Part shown: positions 36,916 to 48,567 of the stretch, in pieces
Layout of the letters: every line of letters begins with the position of its first letter
Numbering within the stretch: the first letter of the stretch is position 1
The notes under the pieces: model-generated
Told to the model about the DNA's origin: nothing
Databases searched by the model: none
What the model saw: only the letters and a program-made list of their open reading frames with translations
From: Erythroxylum novogranatense
Lineage: Eukaryota; Streptophyta; Magnoliopsida; Malpighiales; Erythroxylaceae
Reading direction: 5' to 3'
Length of the DNA stretch: 64,000 nt
NCBI GenBank assembly: GCA_029891385.1
Contig: CM057227.1
Location: 60,203,567 to 60,267,566, forward strand
Position numbers and translations under genes: made by a program

Positions 36916-37290
36916 TTTTCTTTAAACGAACTATCATCATGAAAATCTACTATATATGTATTTTCGTGTCTCAAACCAATGAAAGCTAAATGACCGTCCT
37001 TCTTAACCATGCAATGTGATGATTCGAAACTTACATTAAAATTCATATCACAAATTTGAGAGACACTTAACAAATTATGTTTCAATCCATCAACAAGCAA
37101 AACATTGTCAATGGTTGACAAAGGTTCCTTACCCACTTTACCAATTCCAATGACCTTACCTTTGTTGTTGTCTCCGAAAGTGACATAACCTTGATTCTTT
37201 GGTTTGATTTCCGCAAAAAGGTTCTTGTCTCCACTCATGTGTCTTGAACATCCGCTATCGATGTACCAAGTGCTTGACGGCCTTTCATCC
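36906..37290 (-). pseudogene. Element C protease and pre-integrase region
   Basis: The sense strand reads STWYIDSGCSRHMSGDKNLF: the copia protease motif DSG with the usual C..RHM. It is followed by [19 protein letters not shown] and a Cys/His-containing lead into integrase. A frame change near 37290 separates it from the gag tail. Confidence 0.85.
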
Positions 37291-38983
37291 CTTGCTTGTA
37301 CCTACAATATCAACGTTCTTTCTTCTTATAGGTACCCAAGCTATTTTGGGTCTATTTTGGTTAGCCATATAAACCACATTAGGTGGTATTGTGCCTTTAA
37401 TAACCCAAATTTTCTTAATCTTAACACATCTTCTAATACTCTTGCAGGCAATTTCTATGTGACCATCTTTCAAGCATCTAGCACATTGATCAATTTTCAA
37501 TCCTTAGTAAATTTGGAAATTAAAGAGCAATCTCTATCAAAAGGGTCATATCCTAATCCATGTTTAGAAATGGAGTATCTTTGTAGCGATAACAATTTTT
37601 CAAACTGTTCGTTTCCATTTGCGAATTTTCCAACCACATATGAAAATTCTTTTCTAAGTCTATCAAGCTCACAAATAAGATTTATTTTTCAATAAGACAT
37701 GCAGAATGATCTTCATTTGGACTATCTAAGTCATCAATAGTCTCATGTAAGGCATTATTTTCAGCAACCAATTCACGTATTTTCTTTCTTAATTTTTTGT
37801 TAATCTCAATGGCTTCTTCAAAATTAGCTTGCAAAGCATCAAAAGAATCTCTTAGATCTTGGTCATTGAAAGTTACCTCATTTTCATCATCACTTGATGA
37901 ACTTTTTGCCATAAGTGCCAGGTTGTTTTCATCATCACTTTGATATGCATCCTCTTCATCACTCCAAGTTGCCACCAGCTAGTTTTCCTTTACCTTTGTC
38001 GATTTGTCATTTTTCTGAAAGTTTGATGTGGAGGATGAGCTTTTGCATTCTCTTGCGAGATGTACCCGTTTTCCACATCTCCAACATTCTTCGTTGCCTT
38101 TCTTTTCGTCATAGCCTTTTGATTTTCTTTTCGCGCCAAACCTCTTTCTTTCTACCTGTTTTTCGCCATTTAATTCTTTCCTTCGATTTTTGATAAGTCC
38201 CTTGAACTTCCTTAAATTTCTAACGTACATAGCTATTTCTTCGTCTTCCTCGTCTTCATCTATTTCCTCATCACTTTCATCAACAAAAGAAGTGTTAGCT
38301 TTAAAAGCAATAGATTTTTTAGGCTTACCTCTACCTCCTCTGGATTTGAGAATAATCTCATAGTTGATAAGTGATCCCACCAAGGCGTTGAATTCCAGAT
38401 GATTGAGATCTTTGGACTCCATAATGGCGGTGACTTGTGAGTCCCATTCCTTTGGTAGTGAGCGAAGGATTTTCTTTACCTTCTCACTGTCCGACATATG
38501 CTTTCCAAAGTTGCCTAATCCATTTATGATTTCTGCAAAACGATCAAGCATAGTTGAAATGGACTCACCTTCCTTCATGACAAACATTTCATAGTCATGA
38601 AGCAGTATGTTGATTTTTGTCTCCCGGATTTGGTTGGTTCCTTCATGGGTGATGCGAAGTCTCTCCCACATTTCTTTGGAGCTGGTACACGAGTTAACTC
38701 GGTTTCTTTCCTCAACTGTGAGAGCGCAATAGATTAGCTTCATCGCTTTAGCGTTAATGTAGGCTTGCCTCCAGTCATTGTCATCGTGTTCCAGCTCTGT
38801 TTTTAACTCACCATTTTCTTTTAATGGTGGTTGTGGACCGAAGATAATTATCTTCCAATATTCTACTCTCTCGCTAATGATGTGGTACTTCATAGGATTT
38901 TTCCAAGAGGAATAATTAGTACCATTAAATAAAGGAGGGCAATTATTAGTATTACCTTCTTTCGCTAAGTTATTGTGTGCCAT
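37291..38983 (-). pseudogene. Element C gag
   Basis: Starts MAHNNLAKEGNTNNCPPLFN at 38983, only ~27 bp after the 5' LTR. The capsid region follows (GTNYSSWKNPMKYHI, GESISTMLDRFAEIINGL, RSLPKEWDSQVTAI). A first CCHC knuckle reads CWRCGKRVHLAREC. An acidic, coiled region (DEEDAYQSDDENN, IEINKKLRKKIRELV) lies after an in-frame stop at 37979. After a frameshift there is a second knuckle, CARCLKDGHIEIAC (about 37470), and KGTIPPNVVYMANQNRPKIAWV. Two knuckles and this layout are typical of SIRE-type gag. Confidence 0.85.
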
Positions 38984-39010
38984 CCCGGATACTTCTTCTC
39001 TGATATGAAT

Positions 39011-40055
39011 TGTAAGTGATCTAGAAGGGGGGTTGAATAGATCTTTAAAATTCTTTAAGAATTTCTACAAGAAAATCAGAAGTTAAAACACACAAAAACA
39101 ATTTAGATAAACTTAATTGAAAATTGTAGGAAAGAAGATCAAACACTTGTTTTTATAGAGGTTCGGTGCTAAGACCAACGTCCTCTACCTAAGCTCCCAC
39201 TTAGGATTTTGCCAATCACTTTATTGCACACTTTGTAGTTGAGTGTGAACTTTTTACAACTCCACTTGACTTCCGGCTCAAGCTACCTTACAAACGATTT
39301 GTCTTACGGCACAAATCCTACCTCACACTTGACCTTCCACTCGTCACTCAAATTGTAAAAGAAATATAGTAAAGATTGAAGAATAAGTGCTCAAAACAAT
39401 AGAGTAACAAAATAAGAGCAATAGTGAGCAATTTGAAGCAATAGAAGAGTATTTAGACTTGTGGAACTTGTATCTACTCTTCTTCCATCATCCTCTATTT
39501 ATACTTGAAGAAATATAGTTGTTGGAGCTCTACTAGTCGTTGCTTAATTGGATATAGCCGTTCCTTGATAATCTCCATTCCATTTTTATCAAATTGGATC
39601 GTTGGAGCTGATTTCGTGCATCCATAAGTCGACTTGTCGAATGTATAAGTCGACTTGTTTCAACCATTTAAGTAAAAGTTTCATCTCCGCTCTCCAATAA
39701 GTCGACTTGTACCATGTAAGTCGACTTGTCGTCTTCGTTGGTCGACTTGTGTTTGATAAGTCGACTTGTATTGACATTGCCTCATCTGTAAGTCGACTTG
39801 TGCTTTGTAAGTCGACTTGTATTGCCTTCAATGGTAACATCCGACCAAATCCTTTATAATCCTCATGTTTTATGCCATTTTTCACTTAGAGGACAACTCC
39901 CATCTTGATTCTCCATTGATTAGACACTTGCTCATCTTGATTTGCACAATCCTTTCATTGAATAATACCTTAAATAATTTCTTAACTATTTCTAGATATT
40001 TTATTATTATCAAAACATAAAGGGATTTAATTTGTCAACCACCATTGGTCCAACA
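39011..40055 (-). repeat. Element C 5' LTR
   Basis: 1,045 bp with TG..CA ends. The AAGTCGACTT array is at 39624-39823. Immediately inside (38996-39009) a degraded primer site resembles the tRNA-Met complement (sense tcatatcagaga where tggtatcagagc is expected). Confidence 0.92.
39624..39823. repeat. AAGTCGACTT palindrome array, C 5' LTR
   Basis: Same units and spacing as in the 3' LTR. One unit in the middle (39730-39752) differs, with gtcgtcttcgttggtcgactt replacing the version of the other LTR. Confidence 0.88.
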
Positions 40056-40060
40056 CACTC

Positions 40061-40281
40061 AACCTCAATGCATATGATTTCTTACATTCAATAGCATCAT
40101 ATCATTCACCAAGTTCGTCTCTTGCTTTTTTTCCTAATATCTTACATTTCTCTACTCATCAACCATGCATAATTCATATTCCAATATCAAAATCATCTCT
40201 AACGCAAAAATATATATATAAATCATGCATTTACTTTCATTTTCATATTTCTAATTTCCACTCAAAGTTCGGGGTCCAAAA
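40061..40281 (-). repeat. Element A LTR, 5' terminal part
   Basis: The last ~220 bp on + (first part of the LTR in sense), ending cggggtccaaaa next to the CGAGG duplication. Element D's LTR ends cggggtccaaca in the same orientation, so A and D belong to related families. Confidence 0.75.
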
Positions 40282-42398
40282 CGAGGCATTCGCCAAGGCG
40301 ACCCCCTCTCCCCCTATCTCTTTGTCCTCTGCATGGAACGTCTGGGCCACCTTATTAATCACTTTGTCCATCACGGTCGATGGCGGCCCATCTGGCTGAG
40401 CAGATATGGCCCCCCATCTCGCATCTATTTTTTACCGATGACCTCATGCTTTTTGCGAAAGCCTCTACAGCCGAGGTTCAAGTCATTCGGGACATTCTCT
40501 CCCCTTTTTGTCGTACTTCAGGACAGAAGATTAACAGCGCCAAATCACGCTGCTACGTTTCCTGCAATATTCCTCTCTCCACGGCACGCCCATTGAGTCG
40601 GGTGTTGGGTTTTCAACTGACCACGAACTTGGGGCATTACTTAGGCATTCCTTTGCTCTATAACCGTGCACAACAGAACACTTACCAACAGCTTTTGGAT
40701 AGAGTTCAACAACGCCTATCGGGCTGGTCGGCTCCTCTCCTTTGCTGGTTGGATTACTCTCATTAAATCTGTACTCTTCGCTCTCCCCACCTACATACAC
40801 TATGCAGACTGTGAGTCTCCCACGCTGTCTCTATGATGACCTGGAACAGATGACCCGTAATTTCCTGTGGGGTTCTTCCCTGGGCACTCGCTGACCTCAT
40901 CTGGTCTAATGGGACCAAGTGTATCAACCAAAAGAGTTGGGAGGTTTGGGCATTCGACGCATTCGGGAATCAAACGACGCACTATTAATTAAGCTTGGGT
41001 GGGCCCTATTATCGCAGCCTCACGCTTTATGGGTCAAAGTTCTGTCTGCTAAAAACAAGTAGGATACACACAACCTGCCCTCCTCCTCGCGACTTCAGGA
41101 GGTTCTATGACATGGCAGAGCATTCAGGCCGTTTGGCCCTCCATCATTTATGGCATGAAATGGTTGATCCATGAGGGCTCCCAGGCTCGATTTTGATTGG
41201 ATCCTGGGTCGAGGACCTCGGGCCCCTACTCACACACGCCATTGGCCTCATCGTCCCCTCGGAGCGTGAGAGTCGGGTTCAGCGCTATATTTATCACTCA
41301 GGTAACTGGTTATGGCAGGACTTTCAATTCTTACTTCCTCACACCATTTGTATGCTTATTGCAGTTATTCTCCAACCCCAGCGTCATTCGGGACCTGACC
41401 AGCAGACTTAGGGCTGATCGAGGATGGGTCACTTCTCTACCACTGAGGCATATTCCATGCTGATGGAGCATTCCTCACCCGATCCCAGTGACCGCTGCCT
41501 TCCTATTTGGAGATGGTCAGGGCCCCCACGTATTCAGTCCTTCCTATGGCTCCTGGCACGAGATCGGTTACTCACCAATCAACACCGGCGTCGTCGACAC
41601 CTCACTCTATTTTTCGATTGCCTCCACTGCACAACTGACGAAATATCTCTGCATGTTATGCGTGATTTCCCCTGAGCTTGGAACATGTGGCTCGCCTTCC
41701 CGAGCCACGCCCTTCATCTGAATTTCTTCACCACCCACGCCCCTGATTGGCTCTCCCTTAATCTTCGATGCCATCAGCAGATAGGTGGATTCGACTGGTC
41801 TATCATCTTTGGGACGACCTTTTGGTTTTTATGATCTTGGCAGAATCGAGCTCTTTTTGACTCACAGTTCTCCTGGCCCATTTCTCCATCCATTGTATCC
41901 TTCAATATGTCCAGTAGATTACTTTCGCTACAGTTTGGCGAGAGCACGCCATCCCTGGGTGGCGGCCCCAACAGACACAGTACATCGGCTGGACTCCTCC
42001 GTCCCAGGGGTGGGTGATGCTCAACACGGATGGGATGAGTAAAATAGACCCCGTGTGGCCTCAGCAGGCGGCCTACTTCGTGGACACACCGGTGCTTGGC
42101 TTGGAGGCTTTGTCCAAAACCTGGGATGGTGCTCTTCCTTCACTCCAGAGTTGTGGGGAGTTTTCACTGGCCTACAACTCGCTTGGGACCTAGGCTACCG
42201 TCGAGTGATCCTGAAAATCGACTCTCAGGCAGCCTTGAGCTCTTTTTTTGACCCTGCTTTGCAGTTTCTTTTAATCTAGGCATTACCACTTTTGTAACAG
42301 CGCCCCCAGGTGCTTTTCAATCCTCCTTGAGGATATCATTGGGATTAGCTTTCCCCGCTTTGTTATGTAATTGATCCTTTCCCTTTTATGCAAAAAAA
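40282..42398 (+). pseudogene. LINE1 fragment c (RT catalytic region to 3' end)
   Basis: Resumes with RGIRQGDPLSPYLFVLCMERL, then HLFFTDDLMLFAKAS, where the catalytic F/YADD is FTDD, and SGQKINSAKSRCY, GHYLGIPLLY, RLSGWSAPLL (RT thumb). After several frameshifts come a zf-RVT-like region (about 41480-41640) and an RNase H-like domain (ASAGGLLRGHTGAWLGGFVQN, ELWGVFTGLQLAWDLGYRRV, 42055-42280). It ends in a short poly(A) at 42392-42398. Three or more frame changes and stops make it a pseudogene. Confidence 0.88.
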
Positions 42399-43185
42399 CT
42401 TACCATTATTGGTCAATGTTGTTACCAATCATATACTCGCACCATTTAAACTTACTTACAAACTAAGAAATCTTAAACATGGCGAGGACCCATCACTAGC
42501 ACCTGCATCTGTACTTGGACCTATGTCGGAGCTTGAGTTGTCACCTAGATTCGTACCATCAAGTTGTGACATGCTCCTTACCTTTGTTGATAGTTAGTCT
42601 CCACCTCAAGTTCATTTTCTACCACCACCCCTGCATCACCATCGACTGCATCCCCTCCTCGAACTACCGTTGCTTTACCACTAGCACTCTGGACATCGTG
42701 CTTCCTTTAAATATTGGGTCCCAACTCTCATCGCCTCCTCCTCATAATACTTGTTAGCATCATCTTATCATGGGTTGCAATTAGATTGAGAACTTTTAAA
42801 TTAGGGAAAGTTAGGATTATTTAGAGATTACGGTTAAAGATTGTTGTTGTTGTTTAGTTTAATTATGGTTAATATCAAATTAAAGTTTATTAACACTAAT
42901 TAGGATTTAATAAGACTAACTATAGTCAATTAGTATTAATTAAGATTTATTAAAATGAGCAATAATTAAAGCTAATTTATGTTTAATTAAAATGACTAAG
43001 TTTGCAATGTCATGTAGAATTATGTGACTCATAAAAAAGATTATCACATTAATATTAATGTGACATTTAATTAACAAAAAAACAGATATTTTTCAAAAAA
43101 TAGAGAAAATATACTAAATTAGAAAGGAAAGTTACAAACAAAGTAAGATATGTAAAGGCATAGCTCCCATGTCGTCAACTTAACC
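42399..43185. other. AT-rich spacer between two LINEs
   Basis: No gene seen. The short open frames 42388-42597 and 42515-42757 have low-complexity Ser/Pro/His-rich translations and no known domain. The rest is plain AT-rich DNA. Confidence 0.5.
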
Positions 43186-44382
43186 GCTTTTAGGTTGTTT
43201 TAGTGTTTTATGCCTTGAGAGACTAGGCCATATGATAAATCAGGCAGTCAAGGACAGGAAATGGAAACTGATTTCTCTGAGCTATGGAGGACCGCCACTC
43301 ACACATTTATTTTTTCCATACAATTTAATATTGTTCGCCAAGATAGATGACCAACAGATACAAACCATTCATCATATCCTTCAAGTTTTCTGTGACACCT
43401 CAGGGCAAAAGGTGAGTACACCTAAGTCTAAATGTTTTTATTCTAAGAATGTCTCCATCAGCCTGGCATGAGAGACAAGCAGACAACTAGGATTTCAATA
43501 TGACACAAACCTAGGAAAGTACCTCGGCGTTCCAATAATCCATGAACGCACATCCAAGCATTCTTACCAATATATTCTTGATAAGGTGCAGCACAAACTT
43601 GATGGCTGGCAGGACCAACTTCTATCGCTAGCAGGCAGAACCACCCTCATTCAATCCGTCTTATCAGCGCTCCCCAACTACACTATGCAAACAGTCAAAC
43701 TCCCTCATCTATTATGTGATGAACTGGATAGGATAAGTAGGTGTTTCCTATGGGGATCCAATGAGGCACAACAGAAACAAGGTTTGCTAAACTGGGATGC
43801 AGTGTGTAAGCCAAAATCAGCTGGGGGTTTGGATCTTCGGAAAACAAGGGACACCAATGTCGCTTTCTTGACCAAACTTGGCTGGCAACTGCTTTCAAAC
43901 CCAGAGGCACTTTGGGTTCAAGTTTTAAGCGCCAAATATAAGTTAAACTGCAACAACATACCAACCCAGTTGTCAACACTTGGCGGATCGATGGTATGGA
44001 GAGGTATATCGTCAGTGTGGGCATATGTCCTCAAAGGATGGAAATGGGTTGTTGGCAATGGCTATAGAACACAATTCTGGACGGATGCATGGGTACATGA
44101 TTTTGGACTGCTTATGGATCGATCTGTGCAACCCATCCCTCTGCAGTTGCTGCACAAGCCAGTATTGGCATCTATTCCAGCATCTCCTTCCCCCATCAAT
44201 ATGTTTGGCGATCGCTGGTATCCTCCCACCATCTCATCAATTCGGCTCAGATCAAATGTTATGGGGTCCATCCCAAAATGGTAAGTTTACCATCTCCTCA
44301 GCCTATAATTTACTTACTCGACAGGATGACAGCAATTGTAGCAGTGTATGGACAAAGGTTTGAAAATGGGAGGGTCCACAAC
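43186..44382 (+). pseudogene. LINE2 fragment a (RT palm to connection)
   Basis: 5'-truncated LINE starting inside the RT: VLCLERLGHMINQAVKDRKW, then LTHLFFPYNLILFAK, where the YADD-type catalytic pair is lost (PYN). It continues SGQKVSTPKSKCFYS, GKYLGVPIIHERTS, then an open 232-residue segment (43586-44284): GWQDQLLSLAGRTTLIQSVLSALPNY, FLWGSNEAQQK.LLNWDAVCKPKSAGGL. It ends KFTISSAYNLL..WTKV.KWEGPQ at the solo LTR insertion. The homologous part of LINE1 is diverged, so the two are separate insertions. Confidence 0.88.
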
Positions 44383-47106
44383 TGTAACATCCGTTACCAA
44401 TGTGAATGGCATATTGGTAATTTGGATGGATTAGAATTGGATGCATGCATAATTTAATTGGCACATGCATTTAGCCTCTATAAATTATTGATAAATGTTT
44501 ATTATTGCATAAGCATATGAATGTACATACATGTATGACAATTTCCCGACTTGATTGTGTAGATTGAACATTAGGTGATAATTGTACAGATCAGGTATTA
44601 TATATGGAATTGGAGTGAGATATTGGATCATAGAGAGTTGAAAATTGAAATTGGAGCATAGGAATTTGTGTTATATATTTTTGAGGATTTATAGGAATTT
44701 TTCTGGGATTTTTGGACCGAAAAAATGGCATAACGACTGATAAATTAGATTTCGGTTCTGAAATTGATTGATAATTGGCGTGAGATAATTCGAGTTATGA
44801 TTTTAGGATTTAATATATATACTCATTGCGAAATTGGGAGAGAATTATAATAAGAATTGAATTTTTAGACCCTAAGAATTGGACTTGCGGCTAAGGAATT
44901 GCCATACAAGCCCTAAGTTCCTTAGGTTTATAACCTTTATCCTTTGAATTAGCCAACAACGACTCTCACTCTCTTTTGAAAAGAAAACTTGATTTTCTTC
45001 TCCTCCATCGTTGATCTTCACTTTGATTGCTTTTCTTTATTTCTTTCTTGCAAATTGCTCCCTTTACCTTCTTCAACCTAGCTTAAGCTTTGGATTTGAG
45101 GAGATGTTGTTTGGTGGAGAAATGGGTGATTGCCGTGGGTGAGGTTTAACTTGGAAATTGGAAATTTGAAGTGATTTTGAAAGGTTTGAAGGCTTGAATC
45201 AAGTAAGTCCTTGTTTATTTTGTTTTAAGTTGTTCCATTTGATGAATAATTAAAGTATTTGATTGTTGCTAAATGTATAGATTTCGGATGAGATAAGTTT
45301 TTGGGTTTATTATGTTTAATTTTGGGTAATTGATGAATAATGGTTATATGATGGATTTGAGGTTAGAAATGAGTTGCATGTAGTGTCTTAAGTTGATTGG
45401 GAGTGTTTTAAACTGAAGTGAATGGATTTAAACCAGAAGATCTGAGAATTTTTGGGTTTCGGGGCGTGTTTCTGGGTTTGCACGTCGCGACGTGTGATAA
45501 ACACGCCGCGGCGAGAAAATTTCCTTCGCACGCCGCGGCGAGCAGAGTTTTGTCGCACACCGCGACGAGCGAAGGCGCACGTCGCGGCGAGCAGACAAGG
45601 GCACGCCACGGAGAAGGCCACGTGCGTACGCCGCGACGCGGGTGAGTGATCTCGCCGCAGCGAGGACCCCAATCGTCCGAATTTGAATGGTTTTGTTTTA
45701 ATTGATATTTTTGAGGGTTAATTCTTAATGGATTGGTTAGGGATTGATTGATCTTGTTTTAGAGACTAAGAATTGTGAATTTTTAAGAATGGAATCTTGG
45801 AATTTTATTCGGTGGTTCTCGAAATCGGATGGTGATCGAATAGCGAATTTAATTTTCGATTTAAAGATAATTCCTATGTCTTGGAATTTGACTTTAAAGA
45901 GTTCAAAACTTAGTCAATTGAATTATGATATTAGGAATTGCTAAGAATTAGAGCGAAAGAGATGAATTGAGAAGATTCGGGAATAGAATCGGGAATATCG
46001 TAAACATGTATAGTACATAATTCAATCGCTATATGTGCATTACTGAATATTGTAAATTGTGCAATTAGTGATATTGGTATTATTCTGATTTTTTTGAGGC
46101 TCAAGTGGAGCGTCGATCCTCTGACGTAGCATAGACTTCCCGGCAGTAGCTTGGAAGTTTAAAGGTGAGTAACCTAGTTGGTTCCTCAATCTCTGGTTTG
46201 TTAAATGCTTTGTATGAACTGTTTGCCTTCAATAAATACTGATTGAATGAGATGTGTTATTAGGAAATTGTGAATGCATGCTAGGCATGATCGGAAATTG
46301 GTAATTAATTGTTGTGACTGGAGCAATTTCTGAGCGGAGCTATAAGCTCGACTATTGTGAAAAAGGGAATAGTGCATACCCAGAAGGCTCTCCTATCCCT
46401 ATTACGCGAGGGCAGTAGTGCATACCCAGAGGGCTCTCCTACCCCTAAAACGCGATTACTGTTCAATGTGCCCGGATATGGGACAGTACTGATGCTCAGT
46501 CACAATACTGGAATAAAATGAAAACATCATGCATTAAGTATCTGATTGTGCTGTGAATTTGAAATGGGTTAAATGCATATGTGTGATAATTGTTTAGTGA
46601 ATTTATGATTGTTGTTATGGATGTGTTATTGTATTAATCTGTACGCAATTTTACATAATGCATGAATTGGGTGAACCATCGATGATGGTTTCTCATTGAG
46701 TTCGCAAACTCACCCAAAATTGCATTATTTTTCAGGACATCGATAGTTGACTCCTAGCTCCAGATTTTGACTTTTTCCTGCTGTGTGTGCGTCGGCGAGA
46801 GAAGTATGGCTCACAGGTCGATCAGCTGGGATCTTTTGGGGGTGACCTAGTTAGGAGTTGTTACTATTCATTTTGGATTTTTACAGTTGTGATTATGACA
46901 GAATTGTGAACTTATGGTTTTTAAGGAATGAAATGAGAAGTATTTCAGTTTTAAAAATTTAGTGAAATTTGAAATTACGGTTTTATTATATTGATGCCAT
47001 GTGGATTATAGAAATGATCGAATCGTAGTGCACCCGTATCGTGGGTTATGTATCGGAATGACCTACGGGCATTCCGGTGCGTACCCTACGATAAGGGGGC
47101 GCTACA
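44383..47106 (+). mobile_element. Solo LTR G inside LINE2
   Basis: 2,724 bp, TGTAACATCC..GGCGCTACA, flanked by perfect duplications ACAAC (44378-44382 and 47107-47111). No internal region. TGTAACA..TACA ends are common for plant Ty3/gypsy LTRs. It contains a CG-rich palindrome array (45480-45665), a 39-bp tandem duplication (46371-46409 and 46417-46455), a GAGCT-ata-AGCTC hairpin (46337-46349) and a GAGTT-cgca-AACTC hairpin followed by ACCC (46698-46715). Orientation is inferred from the order of array and hairpin as in E and H. Confidence 0.92.
45480..45665. repeat. Palindrome array in solo LTR G
   Basis: Units such as cacgtcgcgacgtgtg, cacgccgcggcgag, cgcgacgag, cacgtcgcggcgag and ctcgccgcagcgag, spaced about 20-25 bp. 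Cores of both the E type (gtcgcgac) and the B type (gccgcggc) occur in the same array. Confidence 0.78.
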
Positions 47107-48087
47107 ACAACGAATTAGAGCCTTCCTTTGGCTCTTGGCACACAACAAACTCCCCTGAATCAACAACGAGTTATTAAACACCAATCCATGGACCCAACCT
47201 GTCAGCGATGTGGGGAACTTGAATCCATTCTACATATTGTTCGGGATGGTTGTAAAGCAAAGCATTTTTGGCGTAGTTTTTCCACTAATCTCATCTTAGA
47301 CGAATTCTTTCAAGAAGAATTGATGTATTGGCTATTGGCTAATTTTCAGCGACATCAACGCCTTCAGGGTATAGCATGTTGGTTTCTCTAGAATTGGCGG
47401 AACAAATCCATTTTCGACCCCAAATTCTCTTGGCTTTCAAATCCACATTGTATAGTGTTCCAATATGTGCATTCGTTCGTTCAAGCTAAGATACTGGTTA
47501 GCAAAGCACTACAAAACCCTCAAGTGAGGATAGGGACTTTAGTGGGATGGACCCACCCCCAACAGGACTGGATACGTCTTAATACGGATGGAGCCTACCA
47601 CTCCTCGACTTCGCATGCGACAGCAGGGGGACTTCTTCGGGATAGTACAAGCAGATGGTTAGGAGGCTTGGGCATAACATCGGGTATTGCACCTCAGTTT
47701 GTGCTGAACTATGGGGGTATTTTCAGGCCTCACTCTTGCTTGGTATGAAGGTTATCGAAAAATTGAACTCGAAGTGGATTCATTAACTGTTATTCACAAT
47801 TTATCGGTATTAGCTACAACTTATACACCTCATACTAATTTAATTTTGAGAATCCAACAACTTCTCAACCGCGAATAGATTATGAAAGCTAGGGATATAT
47901 ACCGAGAGGCTAATCGAGCCGCGGATTAGCTAGCGCACTATGCCAGATCCTTAGATCTTGGTATCCATTGGTATCACTACCCGCATGTGGGTTGCTTTAA
48001 TATCCTAGTAGAGGATATAGCTGGGGTTTCCTTTCCCCATTTGATAGCGTAATATGTGTATTCGTTTCCTTATGAAATAAAAAAAAT
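47107..48087 (+). pseudogene. LINE2 fragment b (zf-RVT and RNase H, 3' end)
   Basis: Continues the frame broken at 44382: RIRAFLWLLAHNKL, then after a frame change QSMDPTCQRCGELESILHIVRDGCKAKHFW (the CxxC..H..C finger of plant LINEs). An RNase H-like domain follows (WIRLNTDGAYHSSTSHATAG, GGLLRDSTSRWLGGLGI) and, in shifted frame, a tail resembling REANRAADxLAHYA near 47900. It ends in an A-rich run at 48075-48087. Confidence 0.85.
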
Positions 48088-48379
48088 TAGAATTTAAATT
48101 AAATTTTAGTATAAATTTTAAGGATTAAAACCTATTTTGTTTCATTAAACAACAAATAAATGGCAAAGGAAGTAAACTGTTTACTTTTTTGTGGGAAAGC
48201 GTTGAAATTTAAAATTGTTTTCTTTAAGTAATTCCACTTTTAATTTATATACTAAATTGCCATTCATTATTAGTTATTGGATAAACATGGAAATTGGGTG
48301 AAGTGTAAAATGGCAGTACAACGGAGCTGCAAGGGCATTCAAAACTCAAAATAGTTGTTTGTTTCTAGAACATCATTCA
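48088..48379. other. Intergenic region upstream of the host gene
   Basis: AT-rich, with no repeats or coding potential seen. It probably contains the promoter of the gene starting downstream, but no single TATA box stands out. Confidence 0.4.
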
Positions 48380-48567
48380 TTTGGATGAGAAGCGTAAAAG
48401 AACAATTGCTGGAAGCAAAGCAAGCCCATTTTAGCCTTTTAGGGGCTTTTGGAGCCCACAAATCGCCCATCATTCTACACCAGCTACTCGCAAGAGTCTC
48501 CAACTCCGAGTCGAGTCCACGCAGTTCACCGCCGGGGTACCTTTTTCATTCTCTTCCTCCCTTTGAG
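48380..48567 (+). other. Probable 5' untranslated exon of the host gene
   Basis: Less AT-rich than its surroundings, with pyrimidine-rich patches (ttctcttcctccctttgag) followed by a plausible splice donor gttagt at 48568. No long frame continues into the first coding exon. A leader intron (48568 to shortly before 49073) is the simplest model. It is inferred from composition only and needs transcript data. Confidence 0.35.

Larger units (their letters stand above)
30938..40055 (-). mobile_element. Element C: Ty1/copia, SIRE/Maximus-like, with extra 3' ORF
   Basis: 9,118 bp on the - strand with perfect duplication CACTC (30933-30937 and 40056-40060), inserted in element A's LTR. Order in sense: 5' LTR (40055-39011), gag, protease, integrase, RT/RNase H, extra ORF, purine-rich tract, 3' LTR (31978-30938). 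The copia order (integrase before RT), the two CCHC knuckles and the RT block sequences point to SIRE/Maximus. The two LTRs look very similar, so this is probably among the younger insertions, but gag and pol carry frameshifts and stops. Confidence 0.92.
16720..40281 (-). mobile_element. Element A: LTR retrotransposon remnant, host of B and C
   Basis: Insertion into LINE1 with 5-bp duplications CGGGG (16715-16719) and CGAGG (40282-40286), one substitution apart. Removing A and one duplication restores the LINE frame as PSRG-IRQGDP. On the - strand it consists of one long LTR (40281 down to 16782), a primer site, ~46 bp of leader and a TGTTGGG end at 16720. Internal coding region and the second LTR are gone. 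The LTR is interrupted by B (20813-30434) and C (30938-40055). Without them it is about 4.75 kb. The right end reads TCCAAAA where TCCAACA would be expected. Confidence 0.8.

Noticed and set aside
36557..38193. + strand frames 36557-36925, 37204-37695 and 37915-38193
   Set aside because: Antisense to element C integrase and gag.
31549..39823. Regularly spaced aagtcgactt repeats as a CRISPR array
   Set aside because: Units are about 10-13 bp with short irregular spacers, lie in both LTRs of a plant copia element, and the genome is eukaryotic.
42388..42757. Two small frames after LINE1 as genes
   Set aside because: Low-complexity, overlapping, no splice or domain evidence.
45388..45672. Open frames over the CG-rich arrays (also 5016-5453, 13154-13360, 20696-21079)
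   Set aside because: Several overlapping frames on both strands with Arg/Ala-rich low-complexity translations are a by-product of the stop-poor palindrome arrays. No domain or conservation between copies.
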